Part shown: positions 24,056-36,491 of the stretch, piece after piece | How positions within the stretch are numbered: position 1 is the first letter of the stretch | Layout of the letters: each line of letters starts with the position of its first letter | Assembly: GCA_002914805.1 (NCBI GenBank) | Contig: JXTB01000392.1 | Location: 323,345 to 387,344, forward strand | Length of the DNA: 64,000 nt | Direction: 5' to 3' | Source of the DNA: Parasponia andersonii | Taxonomy: Eukaryota > Streptophyta > Magnoliopsida > Rosales > Cannabaceae | Translations under genes and position numbers: made by a program | The notes under the pieces: model-generated | Told to the model about the DNA's origin: nothing | The model's input: the letters and a program-made list of their open reading frames with translations, nothing else | Databases searched by the model: none

Positions 24056-25573
24056 ATAGACATACAAGATTTGCAATGAAATTTTTGCTTTTGTTGAAGT
24101 AGGCCATGACAATTGGCCATTAACATTATTGCATTAATCGAGTAACTTAATTAGCGCGTAATTTCTAAGATCGATTAAATTAGTTAGACACAATTAAAGA
24201 TGCTAATTGAAGTATGTCTGTACGGCGACAAAATTAGCTAGCTGTACATACCGGGACATAAGGATGGTCAAGCGAATTATATATGTAATTTATATACACC
24301 AGTCTATACTTCTATACTAACTAGTCTTTAGATAGCACGTACACTCGTCGTCCTTAAATAACATAAAAGAAATAATATTTGGAAAAGTAAATAATTTGAT
24401 ATGATAATTTTTAAAAGAAAATTATATTTTTAAAAGAATAATACCAATTAGGTTAATTTATGTGATAAAGTAGAGACCTTTTATATACCCGTGAGTGATA
24501 GTTTTACATTTATCAAATAAATTTTTTAAACAAAAAAAAAAAGATAAAGCATTCGTTAAACATAATAATTGAAATGTTAAAATAACACACAAAAAAAGAG
24601 AAAGCTAATACTTGATTCAAAGTTATCACACAAAACAATATTTTATGGATTTATTAAAAATAATTATTATTTTCCTTGAAAATATATTGATAATGAAATT
24701 AAAAATATAATATAGTACATAAAAAAGATTAAAAAAATTGACTTGAAGAAGGAAAAAAAGTGAAAAATGGTAGAGGATCTTCTAAAAAAAATTTAAAAGG
24801 AAAAATGAATATAAAAAAGGAAGACAACTAATGATTAATGAAAAGATCTAATTTACACAGATGTATTTATTCACATAATCACATACTCTCTCTTTTGTCT
24901 TTTGTTTTTTTTTAAAAAAAAAAAAATTGTACTCACACTCTCTTTCAAGCTCACAAATCTCCCATCATCACTGCCGAGTACCAAAATTGATTGATAATAG
25001 GAAAAAACAAAAAAGAAAAAGAAAAATTATTTTAAAGAAAGAGAGAAAATCACTCACTTGCCTTTTTTATTTTATTATTATTATTTTTTTAATGTTACTC
25101 ACTCTCTCTATTTTATGCACACACACGTCTCTCTCATCAATTCCCATTACAAAAATCTTGCTAATAGGATAAAAGCTAAAAAAATACAATAATAATAATA
25201 ATAGGACGAAACAAAAAAAAATGATAATAAGACGAAACTCAAAAAAAAAAAAAAAATAACAACAAAAGTAAGCAAACAAGTATATCAACCCACAGCTGCT
25301 GATCCATTCTTCTATACTAAGCTGCTTATGCATTCTTCTGTATATTAGTATAGATATATTATTACATCATGAAACACATATCACAGTGGAAGGTTATACG
25401 TTGTGTATATGGCTCCATATCCAAGTTTCAATTTTAGACTAAGACCAATGGAGAAAAGATATATATAAAAGAAGGAGATAATATTACTTGAGGAATCAAA
25501 GCATAGAGGTATTCAAACATGTTCTTTTTGTATTGGATAGTAGGAGGGAGAAGTAGAAAGAAAAGAATATTGT
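24056..25573. other. Intergenic AT-rich DNA
   Basis: No gene is visible. From 24880 to 25260 there are overlapping A/T runs and CACACTCTCTTT-type simple sequence, which generate spurious short ORFs on both strands. Confidence 0.5.
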
Positions 25574-25976
25574 TGTAACGCTTTAGGTCTCACATTAAGT
25601 ATATTTTGGGAAGATCACGAGTATTTAAGTGGTGGTTCGTGAGCCCGAAATTACCTTTAAGCCAATATTTTTGGGTTAGGCCAAGTGGTGTTATATCTGG
25701 TATCAGAGTCGACTCAATCCATACATATGTGAGTCTTGGAAGATTATTAAAGATTGTAATCGTAGTGAATGTGGACTCTGCCTAAAGAGGTTATTTGTAG
25801 GCTATTGAATATAGACCCCCTAACGAGGACACTAAGCCCTTAATGAGAAGAGATTGTAACACTACAAGTCTCATATCGGGTATATTCTAGGAAGATCATG
25901 GATATTTAAGTGGTGGTCCGTGAGCCCAAAAGTACCTTCAAACTAGTATTTTTGGGTGAAACATAGTGATTTTATA
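25574..25976 (+). mobile_element. TRIM retrotransposon, complete, 403 bp
   Basis: Two LTRs of exactly 122 bp (25574-25695 and 25855-25976) begin TGTAAC and end TTATA. Directly after the left LTR, two bases on, TGGTATCAGAG (25698) is the standard primer site for initiator tRNA-Met. A purine-rich tract, GAGAAGAGAT, immediately precedes the right LTR. The 5-bp target duplication ATTGT is identical on both sides (25569-25573 and 25977-25981). There is no coding capacity, so mobilisation must have used enzymes from another element. All defining TRIM (terminal-repeat retrotransposon in miniature) features are visible. Confidence 0.92.
25698..25708 (+). promoter_or_regulatory. tRNA-Met primer binding site of the TRIM
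   Basis: TGGTATCAGAG is complementary to the 3' end of initiator tRNA-Met and is the usual priming site in plant copia and TRIM elements. Confidence 0.85.
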
Positions 25977-26229
25977 ATTGTACAATAATACTATTTACGT
26001 ATCAATAGCTATTAATTTTATATGACGTTATGGATAATTTTGTGAATGTAAATCAAAGTCCACTTAAATGTACACTTTTCCTCATAAAATTCATCTTACC
26101 ATGAAAATAATTATCATTAGTTTTGACATAAAACTCAATGTAATTTCTATCCTAGGGTATTAGCTAAAAAGTCTTAGGCTCCGTTCTCTTTTTCTCTAAA
26201 AAATAAACTCATGTCATCACTTTCACAAC
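25977..26229. other. Short intergenic spacer
   Basis: AT-rich sequence between the TRIM and the dispersed repeat; nothing recognised. Confidence 0.4.
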
Positions 26230-26810
26230 TAGAGAGGTAGTGTTTTGATTTTCTTTTTTGACCTCTCCTCCTCCTCTTCCTCCCTTATCCCCCATCTCTT
26301 TTGGGGATGATGAGCTTTTCCTTTTTTTTTTTTTTTTAATTTAAATTTTCTTACAAGTCCATATTTACATCTTGTGGTAGTATCATCTTTGTATGGGTTT
26401 TGTATCACTTAGTCTTTGACCTATACGTGGGCTTTAAATTCTATTTACTAGATTTTGAATTTGAGAATTTTTCTTTGATCTAGATCTGTAATACATATAG
26501 GTTGATTTTCTTTTTAAAGAGTGTTGATCTCTTTTGGTGTTAAAATCATAATTTTTATCTGTGAAGAATGTAGTCCAATGATAGATTAAGATAATTGTTT
26601 ATTAGTAATCCTTATTATATTCTTTTCTTGGATAATTATGGTAATCCAAAATTACTGCTATTATTGTGTTTGTGATCTATTTTTCGTCTCCTTTTTTTGA
26701 GAAATTTGAAATTATAATCATTTATGCTTGTACTGTAATTAAAATTTTTTAGTTTCTATTAATTTTATTCTCTTAAAGAGCCTATTTTTATTTTTATTTT
26801 TTTAAAAAAA
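26230..26810 (+). repeat. Dispersed repeat, copy A (uninterrupted)
   Basis: This copy matches 29820-30890 in the same order: a CT-rich block (CTCTCCTCCTCCTCTTCC), a poly-T, a GATCTAGATCTG block, and a right part with TTGTGTTTGTGATC, TTTCGTCTCC, TTTGAAATT and GAGCC before a terminal A run. The A-rich end suggests a retroposon 3' end such as a LINE, but no ORF is left. It lacks the solo LTR that splits copy B. Confidence 0.65.
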
Positions 26811-29800
26811 ATGTATTTTTTACTCTCAAACAAAAACGTTCGTAGGTTTACTGTCACTCTCTTGTCTATTCTTCCCACATATTTTATAGACCTTAAAATT
26901 AAACATTTAATTTGTACTCATTGCACGCTTATTATACAAAAACTATCCCTAAAAATAATAATAGTAATAAATTTCCTTTTCCCACCCCATACTATATTGT
27001 ACATCTTCTTGTCATTCTTTGCCTTCGTATTTATTTTTTATTTTTATTTTCTAATAGATTGCCTTCTTAATTTTTTGTACATATCTTTCTCTTCTTAAAC
27101 TTCTCCATTCTTCCTATTCAAGATTTCCCCTACTCGGAACTGCTAACAGGTCCAATACTTCTCAACTTCCGTAGTCTTTTTCTATGGAAGAAATTCCACT
27201 AAAGAGAAAAACATCAGCTACAAAAGAAAACGTACACAGAATCCAGAAACAAGCCTAATAGCGATCGTCCTTCGGATACCTATCCAAAAGTGACTATTAC
27301 ATATTCATCTTCATCCACATGTTTTAACAATTCCCAATTCACTAGTTCCTGATTAATCAAACTATTCGCAACCTTGGGCTCTCATCCAAAATTACAGTTT
27401 AATACTATATTTGAAAGGACACCAACAATCACTTTATAGAACATTTTCTAATTAACCTAAGGGGTAAGGGCCCAAACTAGGCGTATTTCCAAAAGTGCCA
27501 CTAAGTTATATGAATAGTATAGGTTATGCTTACTTTCTACTTTCCCATTTTTTAAGGTTTTTTTTTTTTTAAAAAGAAAATTCTAAATGATTTTGCCCTC
27601 TAAAAATTTAAAAAATTTTAATTAATCAAATAAAATCGATCTAATCTCTTAATTTAGGAAAATACTAAATATCATAACAAATTATCTTGACAAAATAACT
27701 TGAATGATATGACAATAGATAGTAAGTAATGAGTAAATGATATACTAAATATTGACTAATAATATAATCCTATATCATTTAAGTTATTTCAATAGTTTGT
27801 ATGTGTTGCATTTTTCCTTAATTTAATACAAATTAAGTCTATTAGAGATGTGTTTAGTCCTTTTTTTTTTTTTTAATGGAAAGTGTGTGGGTGATAATAC
27901 TTTTACTTTTTGAATTAGTTTGTACTAAAAAGTAATTGTGTCTAAGGAAGACTATTTTTTTTCGGCTGATAGGAGATTGAAAACTTGATTTGTGTTCATC
28001 CTCATTGCACTTTACATGCCCGCTTAATTGCAAGCTTACGATAATTAAATATAAAGTTTTCCTAGTGCTTGTGATCAAAAGAATCATTTTGATATGTCAA
28101 ATTTAATAATATTGATGTCATAAAATCACGTTTCTGGTGAAAGATTAATTATGGTTAGTAAATTTTTACTCTTAATTAACAAAATTAAACTAAATTTGAA
28201 TTTTGAAGAACCACTAGAATCTTTGATTTCTACTTTCTAGCATGATACTTGATTCCCGTGAGAAGTTAGAAGTTAGAAGTTAGAATCATTATAACACGTT
28301 TACTTCTCGCATTACACTTTCTTATGTTTACTTAATTTGCGAAGCTATGGTTTTTTTTTTTTCTTAATCTATATATGTAGGAAATCATTCTGCTAAGTAT
28401 TTTTTTTTAATCTATCTATAAGTATTATTTTTCTTAATTAAAATTCATCATGCATATTTTTTTCTTAGTAAAAGATTGATAAAGAAAATTATTAAATAAT
28501 ATATATTTATTATTATTTCAATTACTCTAATTACAATAACCATTAGATAATTGATCGAATATAACTAAAAAAAATATATATGAATAGGTATAAAAGAAAT
28601 TTCTACTGGTGACCCATATATATAGCTTGTAAAGAGAATTGTAATGCATGATATGCTAGAATTACATAGCATTTGAAATTTCGGCTACTTACTAATTTAC
28701 ACTGAATTTGAATTTAAAAAATCATTACAATCTTTTTCTTCCTTTTTTTTTTTTTTTTTTTTTTGCATGTTGATACCTTATGCAACTCATTTGCTTTATG
28801 CATGTGACACAATTGATTTCCCTTGTTCGCTTACTTACAACGCCTTTCGAATTTTAGGAAACTGGTAACTTGGTGTAGCTGATCTCGTTAAGCTGGGCCA
28901 TGCAGCAGTGGCTCACGCTGGTTGGTCCAACATGTCCCTAGGGCCGTAGGGCGAAGTATAATTGGGGGATGTCAACAGCCATTGTAAGTGCCATTTGATA
29001 GGCAATTCTACAGAGAGACATGGATACGGCATGATCCTGCTCAGTAAAGCCCCCCCTTTTTTTTTTTATAAGATGCTCGTTAAAGCCTTGTGTTCCTTTT
29101 GTTGGTGATTAATCAAAAGGTTGGGAACGGTTCCCATATGCTTGGTGTCTTGTGGTTGATTTTTTACTTGGTGTGCAATATCGCATGTTGTGTGTGCTTT
29201 GGGTTGGGAATTTGATTGTGTGTTGTGGTGTGTTGGATTGGTTGACTAAGTGGGAAACTTAGGCCATCATAGTAGTGCGGATTCGAAGTGAAAATTCGTC
29301 TATGTGACAAATTGTTCTCATATGTTAAATGTCATAAATCATGTTCAAAAAAATTCCTAATATGTTATGTTTAAATTAATACTGAGATAAGCTGTCTCAA
29401 TTTTATTATCTCTTCTATATCTCATTCTAACTAAATAACACTGCGTCACATTATTCTAAATAATTATTTTAAAATGATGTGTCGTTATTTAATTAGTGAG
29501 ACAACAAAATATGGGACGATTAATCACATTTCCTTAAATAATAGCATCAATACATAGATTAGACCGCATTAGAGATGCTAATGTGGAATTTAAACCTACG
29601 TCCAAATAATAATTAGTTTTATTTTTATTTTTTAAGATTTTAAAAAGCATGTAGAATTTTTTATTTCTAGTGGGGCTACATAGACAATCTAGTTCATCTC
29701 TTTTATGCATGTATTTCTATTTCTAAGATGGAGAGGTTGAAAAAATGATCTAGATTGAGATATGTTGTCTAAAAGTGTTGTCTAATAACTAATTAAATAT

Positions 29801-29819
29801 CGACTTGCATTTTCTCTTA
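26811..29819. other. Intergenic AT-rich DNA
   Basis: No gene is visible. The block at 28860-29040 is GC-richer (CGTTAAGCTGGGCCATGCAG and similar) and may be a gene or transposon fragment, but I could not match a family in any frame. The rest is homopolymer-rich spacer. Confidence 0.45.
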
Positions 29820-30145
29820 ACAAAAAAGTTAGCATTGTCTCGTTTGGAGGTCGAAGAGGGAGTTTTTCATTCTCCTTCTTCGGTCTTCTCTCCTCGTCAA
29901 CTTCTTGCTTCTCTTCTTTGTTTTTTTTTTTTTTTCTTTTTCAGTTTTAATAAGTCCAGATCTAGATCTGATTTATAATACCATATTTTGTGTGGATTTT
30001 AATCCAGTCTAGATCTTAAATATGAGATTTTTTTCTCAAATTTAGATATATTTAATGGCCAGTTTTTGTTTTTTTTTTTTTTTACGTGCATGGATCTCAA
30101 TTGATGTTGACCTCATATAGTCTACCCCACCAAGAATGCAACCAG
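29820..30145 (+). repeat. Dispersed repeat, copy B, left part
   Basis: Homologous to the left part of copy A (CT-rich block, poly-T, CCAGATCTAGATCTG). It breaks off at 30145, where a solo LTR is inserted, and resumes at 30674. Confidence 0.65.
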
Positions 30146-30673
30146 TGTTGAATAAATCAATAATTATAGCTCATCAACCAGCTATAATAAGAACTGTAAA
30201 AAGGTCAGTCGCAATAACAATAGTAAAAGGCAGCCACAATAGCAATAGTGAAAATAACAACCGTAATAACAATAGTAAATTGTGGTATTCACACCACCTT
30301 TCAAATTCTATAAATACGAAGGGATTTATCACTTGTTTTGCATCCCATTCTAAATCTTCTTCCTTTTAAGAAAGAATTCAAGCTTAAGAATTCATCTTAG
30401 TATCTCACTTGTTTTCTTCTAAATTGTTTAGAAATAGTGTTTTTTTCTATTTCAAGAGATAGAGTTTATGTTGTTCTCTCCTTGTAGTTAGAAAAAAGTG
30501 AGTTGTAATCCCATTTTCATAGTGAATTCTTCATAACCTTATTAGTAGATATAACCTAAATTGATGAATTATGTTAAATCTTTTGTGTGTCTTATCTTTT
30601 TTATTTTATCTATATTTTCTCAACTCGTATTTTAGCTATGTGTTATCGCTTCCGCAAAGTCGATCACCTAACA
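30146..30673 (+). mobile_element. Solo LTR, copia-like, 528 bp
   Basis: It starts TGTTGAATAAATC and ends CACCTAACA, so it has TG...CA ends. The flanking 5-mers ACCAG (30141-30145) and GCCAG (30674-30678) match at four of five positions. A TATA box (CTATAAATACG, about 30309) is followed by a leader-like region, fitting an LTR promoter. Sequence on both sides is continuous with dispersed-repeat copy A, which lacks the insertion. Confidence 0.75.
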
Positions 30674-30900
30674 GCCAGGAGCAAGTATTGAAGGCAATAA
30701 ATTACTGGTGGTCATAGTTATCTCTTTTTCTTGAAGAATTAAGATAACCCACACATTCATTCATAGTTGTGTTTGTGATCAAATTTTCGCCTCCTTTCTT
30801 TGAGGAGTTTGAAATTGTAATCCTTATGTTTATATTGTAATTTGAAGTTTTTGCTTTGATTAATGATATTCCCTCGAGGAGCCCGTTCATATAAAAAAAA
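30674..30900 (+). repeat. Dispersed repeat, copy B, right part
   Basis: TTGTGTTTGTGATC, TTTCGCCTCCTTTC, TTTGAAATTGTAATCC and GAGCCCGTTCATAT precede a terminal A run, as in copy A at 26660-26810. Confidence 0.65.
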
Positions 30901-31200
30901 ATATCTAATTAAATACCCATAAACAGTAGTAATTACTCATCTAATTAAAAAAAAATCTCAAAATATTAAATTAAGTTTTTTCTCATTTGTTGGATGAGAC
31001 AACTTATAAGATAACAAATTCCTCAATAATTATCAAAATTTAAAATATAAAAAATCTCATTCCAAAAGGATCCTAGTTTCCGCAAACTATGTATTTTTCT
31101 TTGGAATATTAAGTTTATGGGAAGCAGGCGCGTTTTTTCTGTTATATTTAATTTTATTTTTTAAAATGGACAACTTTTGTGATGTTATAGTGGGAAATCA

Positions 31201-31714
31201 ATAGGGGTATTCACGACCGGTTTGGACGGTCTAAATTGCTAATCTAGAAATCAATCTGAATATGTAGTTTGACCGGTTTACTAATCCATGCGGTTTGAGT
31301 TGGTCGATTCAAACCGGTCAGACTGCATCTACATTTTTGCTATTGGTTTGGGCATTTTTTACGGTTTGAAAACTTATAAAATTTGAATTATTACAACATC
31401 AACTAAGTTCATATCATAATCATATTTCATCTAAAATTTAAAGTCCAAATATAAAACGAAACCATAACATAGTTAAAAGTTACAACCAAATCGAAAGTCC
31501 TAATAAACTTAAATTTTAATTACAACTTACAAACTAATCAAAATTAAATAATAAACTTAAAGTCTTTAATCTTAAACACATTATAACAATAAAATTTAAA
31601 CTCTAAAATATCATAAGAATCTTAAGTGACATAGTCTTAAACGAGGTAAAAGTAATCATTACTCAATTAGAATGAATGAACTTAAATTTTTAACTATTAA
31701 TATACATATTTTTG

Positions 31715-31757
<43 letters not shown>

Positions 31758-31970
31758 TATTGATCGGTTTGGTTTGAATCTGAATGAATTTATTTCAAAA
31801 CTGAAAATCAAACCGGCCAAATCGATTTTAATTTTTTTAAATTTGTAATCGGCTATTTGAGAAGAAAATCCGCCTGAATTAGGCTATTTGGACTGGATTA
31901 AACGATTTGAACTGACGATTTAATAGTTTTTTTGAACACCATGGTTTAACAGTTTCTTTGAACACCCCTG
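31201..31970. mobile_element. Non-autonomous hAT-like element (about 770 bp)
   Basis: The left end ATAGGGGTATTCACGACCGG and the right end ...GAACACCCCTG are inverted versions of the plant hAT terminus CAGGGGTGTTC. The flanks GGAAATCA (31193-31200) and GGAAACCA (31970-31977) agree at seven of eight positions. Inside are many GGTTTGA/TCAAACCG motifs typical of these elements and an AT run (31717-31753), but no transposase. Confidence 0.65.
31717..31753. repeat. AT dinucleotide microsatellite
   Basis: A run of about 18 AT units inside the hAT-like element. Similar runs occur at 15200-15226, 16453-16486, 18692-18726 (TFL1-like intron 1) and 55060-55097. Confidence 0.9.
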
Positions 31971-33026
31971 GAAACCAGGCCATAATGATATTTTATATGC
32001 CTTGTAAGTTGTATGATTCTCATTACTCTTACGATAATGCATCTATAATTAATAAATGGACACCTCAACTAGCCAACTCAGCTTATTTAGGGAGATACAT
32101 CTGGCGATAAGATCAATGAAATTATGAAAATTTAAAATATAATTATCAAGGAATGACTAAAGAAGTTTCTAGTTTCTGTATAATATGAAGGACCAATTGG
32201 ACAACTTAAGTATTTCTCGAAACACAACAACAAAAGCAAAAAATATCTATGGACAACTTTAGTAATAGTTATACCTTCCGAGCATCTTAAATTGACAATA
32301 CTCAACATGTATTATGTCTTTATGTGCTTGCTTGGATTAGAAATTGTATTTATGTGCTTAGTCTTTGTCTTTTGATATTTTTGTTATAAGTTTCAAGCTA
32401 TTTTTTTTTTCTTCAATAATTTCCTCTGAATTTACCGTGGAAAAATGGCCCTTGTTTTTTTTCAATCAATAATTGTCCATAAGGCATGTATAATATTGAC
32501 AATAATAGTCTGCCATATATTAATCGATCATCAATTCATGGTTCATTCTCTCGTCCAAGTTATCAGGATGATTCATCGAGTATTTTATAAAAATATCGAC
32601 AAATTAGTTGCCCAAAAAACTTGACAAAAGACAATTATTATTATTATTATTATTAGTTTTTCCTTTTTTTGGGGAGGGTGGGGTATTCTCCAATAATTTT
32701 CTTTGCTGAGTATTTCCAGTCATTTAACTATTAACAAAAAAAACAGGCGTTTTAATCCGTGATTACTAACACCACAATGGTTTCATCGGCAAAAGACACG
32801 TCGCTTTCTTCAACATGGACAGAGACATTGGAAGCTTCAATCGACATAGAGTAGAAATTAGCTTCGTATATAATTTAGAAAATTTCAACAGGATGAAATT
32901 TGACCAAGCCTCGTAAGAAAACAGATACTCATAACACAAAGTATCTGCTTATATAACTTAATTAGAAGGAAAAAAGCAACTCTAATTCAAGACTAACAAA
33001 ACACTATTACAACTCCTTTTATCAAA
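31971..33026. other. Intergenic, 3' side of the 116-aa gene
   Basis: No gene is visible. The portion next to 33026 should include the 3' UTR of the minus-strand gene. A short TTATTATTA run is at 32637-32655. Confidence 0.45.
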
Positions 33027-33377
33027 TCAAGCTTTCATGTCCTTGTGTTGAACCCCAAAAGCACCTAAACATGACAGTTGAAGAAGCTTCCCCAACGGCA
33101 TGGGCTCCATAATCATCAGAGCATTCCCCATCCCTGCCAACGACAGTGCACTACAAGTTCTTGAAACCATCGGAACAGCACTAGAAAGATCGGATATAGG
33201 CAGCAAGCAGTTGGCCAGAAGCGCTCTTCCGCTTGCCGTGACACCGCTCTCCCAGTAATGGGGTGGGGGTATGCTGTTGACTGCATCGAGATCAATCTCG
33301 AAAAGATCGTCTTCGTCGAATTCCACGTTCGCTTGATTCTTGTCGGCTTCCGATGAACATCTAAGAACAGAAGCCAT
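33027..33377 (-). CDS. Unrecognised small plant protein, 116 aa, single exon
   Basis: The ORF has a good start context, a TATA box 75 bp upstream, and higher GC than its surroundings, so it is very likely a real gene. Residues 17-35 are acidic (EFDEDDLFEIDLDAVNSI), followed by PPPHYWESGVTASGRALLANC, a motif I recall from conserved but functionally unassigned plant proteins. The rest is mildly hydrophobic and rich in Leu, Ala and Met, without a clear membrane helix or signal peptide. No catalytic motif is visible. It lies 3.1 kb downstream of the Yip1-family gene on the same strand. Confidence 0.75.
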   Translation of the reverse strand: MASVLRCSSEADKNQANVEFDEDDLFEIDLDAVNSIPPPHYWESGVTASGRALLANCLLPISDLSSAVPMVSRTCSALSLAGMGNALMIMEPMPLGKLLQLSCLGAFGVQHKDMKA

Positions 33378-33450
33378 GATGGTTGGTTTTGTAAGCTTTG
33401 TAAATAGGAGGATACAATTTATGGTTCCTAAAGTTTCATAGAAGACTCAT

Positions 33451-33460
33451 ATATTTATAT
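33451..33460 (-). promoter_or_regulatory. TATA box of the 116-aa gene
   Basis: Read on the minus strand this is ATATAAATAT, about 75 bp before the start codon, leaving room for a short 5' UTR. Confidence 0.65.
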
Positions 33461-36400
33461 GCCATTTTGGGGGGGTTGGGGATGGAGAGGTCAGGTGGTA
33501 AGTAGAACGCTCCTCAACAAATGGACAACAATCAGAAGGGGGACAATTGGTCTTTGAAAATGACATATTCCTCCCAATCCAAACCGACATGTAGCTGACT
33601 TGTTCCTAATAAAGTCCTCATTCAATTCCCAAATAATTTTTCCAATCAGACCAAAAATATATATAGTTTTCTTTTGTGTCACTTAAAAATGAAACAAGCT
33701 AAAAATAAGAAAAAAGAACCAGTTAGTAACAGAACAGTGGGAAGCAATTTTAAATCTTGAAAGCCATAACATCTCTAGACTAAGAAGAGAGCTGTTGATT
33801 CATATCAACCAAATCCATCAAATAAAACCAGCAGAAGCAGACCTAACTACCTCAACAGAACAGAAGATATAGCTCTTCTTAATAAAATAATTAAAAGCGG
33901 TCCATACGTTAAAGCCTCCTCACAAGTCACAACCAATCTCTGGGATAGCTAGACTTGCTAATCTCTTCCAACTACAAAAGCTGAGGATAATAGAAAAATA
34001 CATCTTTGAAGCCTGTAAATAAATTAAATAAAGACAACAAGACAGACATGTGGGGGCCAATGTCCTCCATAATCCACTGCTACCTCAACTAATATTCTCA
34101 GATTCGACATACCAAGACTAATATATTATGTACGCAATGCAACAAGTCATAGTTTAGAAGGAACGACGATGATGGATAGCATACACGATAGTTATAGAGA
34201 ACACTAGATTCTTCTATGTTCGGAATATTCAACAATCAAAAGCAGGGATCAATTTTCTCCAGTATGGTAGTTCCAACAATTACTGACCTCGGGAATATTT
34301 TGCCAAAGGGCAAGGATGACTTTTACTTGTGACCTATATAGTCATAGTAACATGTAAGTCTAGAAATAGAAAATGACCTTTGCCAGTGCAGTTCTCTATC
34401 CAAGTAACCTTTTTCACATGTTTGGATTCTATAACACTAACGGTTCCACTCTTATACATAGAAATCTTCCGAGATAAACACAGGAAATATACCAAATTAA
34501 TTTTTTTTCCCCAAAATGTAGCTACTGTAAAACAAGAGAAAGGAAGATGAAACAATTTCAATCTGGGTTAAAGAAAGCAACGTTGATGCCATTTCAGAAA
34601 TTAAATGCCTGCGTTAAAGTTTTCAAGACAAGAAGGCAATCACCAAGTGTTACCATAACTATTGAGGTGGAGCAGAATTGTGCTTAAAATACGAGGAAAC
34701 CCTAGAGGCAAAAGAATTACATATTGATCCAAATTCAACAACCAGAACTTTTAATAAAGAATCCCACTCTAGTCATGTTAGGAAAATATAAAAGCACATT
34801 TTCTTTTATGATTCGGTTTAACAATGATGAAGAGCTACATAGCAAAAGAAACAGAAAAAATATGCAGAACTAAAGGGTGAGTGATAAAATCTAACTAGGT
34901 TCCACCAACAGACAAAAATGATTCTCCAAGCATTTGATTAATTACAAGGACCATAGGAGGAAATGAACACTGACAAATCATTCAGATGTATTTCCAAAGC
35001 AAATTCCATACTTTTCTTTTGAGGCTGTTAAATGGAAGCATGCATTTGATACTAGCAAGCTGATTCATTTTCATTAGACACTACCAATTGAAAAAACTAA
35101 GGGAAACAGAAGACATATCCAATCATCCTGAAGATCTTTTACTTCTAGAGCCACCAGTTATACAATACTGAACTGACTGAATATGCTTTCCGTCAAGTGC
35201 TAAATTACTGCTAAAATCAAACTAAAAGCAATTTTAAGGCATCAGACAATCAAACAATGAAGGCAAAGGTCCAAATATTTTGAACCATAAAGCAATTAGA
35301 ATGAAGAGAGTGGCATTCGTCCAGTGAGCCTTTAGTAACGTACCACCTAAACTCTAGATACACACAGACAGAGCGATAGAAAGATGCGCCGTTTCAAAAG
35401 AGCATGTTCTATAGCACAATACAACAAGAAAACTAGCACATGCTTTAACTACATCAGGATTAGGTATGATCAGCAAATGCTAACATCAACTACTATTATC
35501 AGCATGTTGTGAAGAGAAAACCAATCAAGTCTAACCGAAAGTAATCGATAATTTTTCCCCAACAACGCTCAATAAACTTATGCCAGAGGGTTAAATTTAA
35601 TTTATCTTTGTTGTACTTCAATATGAAAGTTCAACATCGTATTATAGGAAGCCTACACTACAATAAGTTACACAACTACAGCAAGTGAACTTGAATCAAC
35701 ATGAAACATAAACAATATCAAAATGATTTCTCATAAAAAAATCTCACTTTCTATGACAAATCACAATACAACAAGAAGACTAGAATACGAGCTACATCAA
35801 GACAAGGTATGATCACCAAAAGTTATTATCAGGTACTTTGAGAAGAGAAAGCCTAACAAGTGTAAACCAAAATAATAAAAAAAATTTCTCCCAAAAAAAA
35901 AGTCAGTATCCTAAAGCAGATGTTTTAATATATTGTTCTATACAACTACAGCAAGTGAAATTGTAGAAGCATAAAGCATTAGCAATCCCAAACTGCTATC
36001 ACACAAGCAATCAATCTTTGTAGTGTACAGAACTAACATTTGTCTCCAACCAAGAAGAAAAATTCATTAATAAAGTATTTTTCAGTTACTTCAACAAGAA
36101 AGCCCATCAAGTGTTAACCCGACATAATCAAACAATTGCTTTCCAACAAGGCAACAACAGTCAGTGAACTACTGCAGAAGTGTTAAACATAACCCTGCTA
36201 TATAACTATAACAACTGAACTCGTAGAATAACAAAACATACGCAATCTCAGGCTGATTTCTCATAAAACAAATTAATCTTTATATGGTGAGCAAAATGGG
36301 CAGAAGAAAAAATTATCACTAACCAAAAAGAATGAATTCATTAAAAAAGTAGTACATTCATTTTCTACAAAGGAAAACCCATTATATCATAAACTCCTCA

Positions 36401-36491
36401 AGTTCAATCATTCATTATACTCATGTACTCCCTCACCGAAAAAAGAGAAAAGGAAAACAAAAAAACCATCACTGCTCACTAAAGTCTCACT
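33461..36491. other. Intergenic between the 116-aa gene and the Yip1-family gene
   Basis: No gene, transposon end or long repeat stands out. CTACAGCAAGTGAA-like and ACAATACAACAAGAA-like phrases recur in the block 35400-36240, suggesting weak internal duplication. Part of 36400-36491 should be the Yip1 3' UTR. Confidence 0.45.

Noticed and set aside
24927..25333. Overlapping ORFs on both strands rich in Lys, Phe and Leu
   Set aside because: They come from A/T homopolymers and simple repeats.
26811..27098. 95-aa hydrophobic ORF
   Set aside because: AT-rich low-complexity sequence at the end of a dispersed repeat, with no start context, promoter or family motif.
28860..29040. GC-richer block as an exon
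   Set aside because: No frame gives a recognised domain or good splice sites on both sides.
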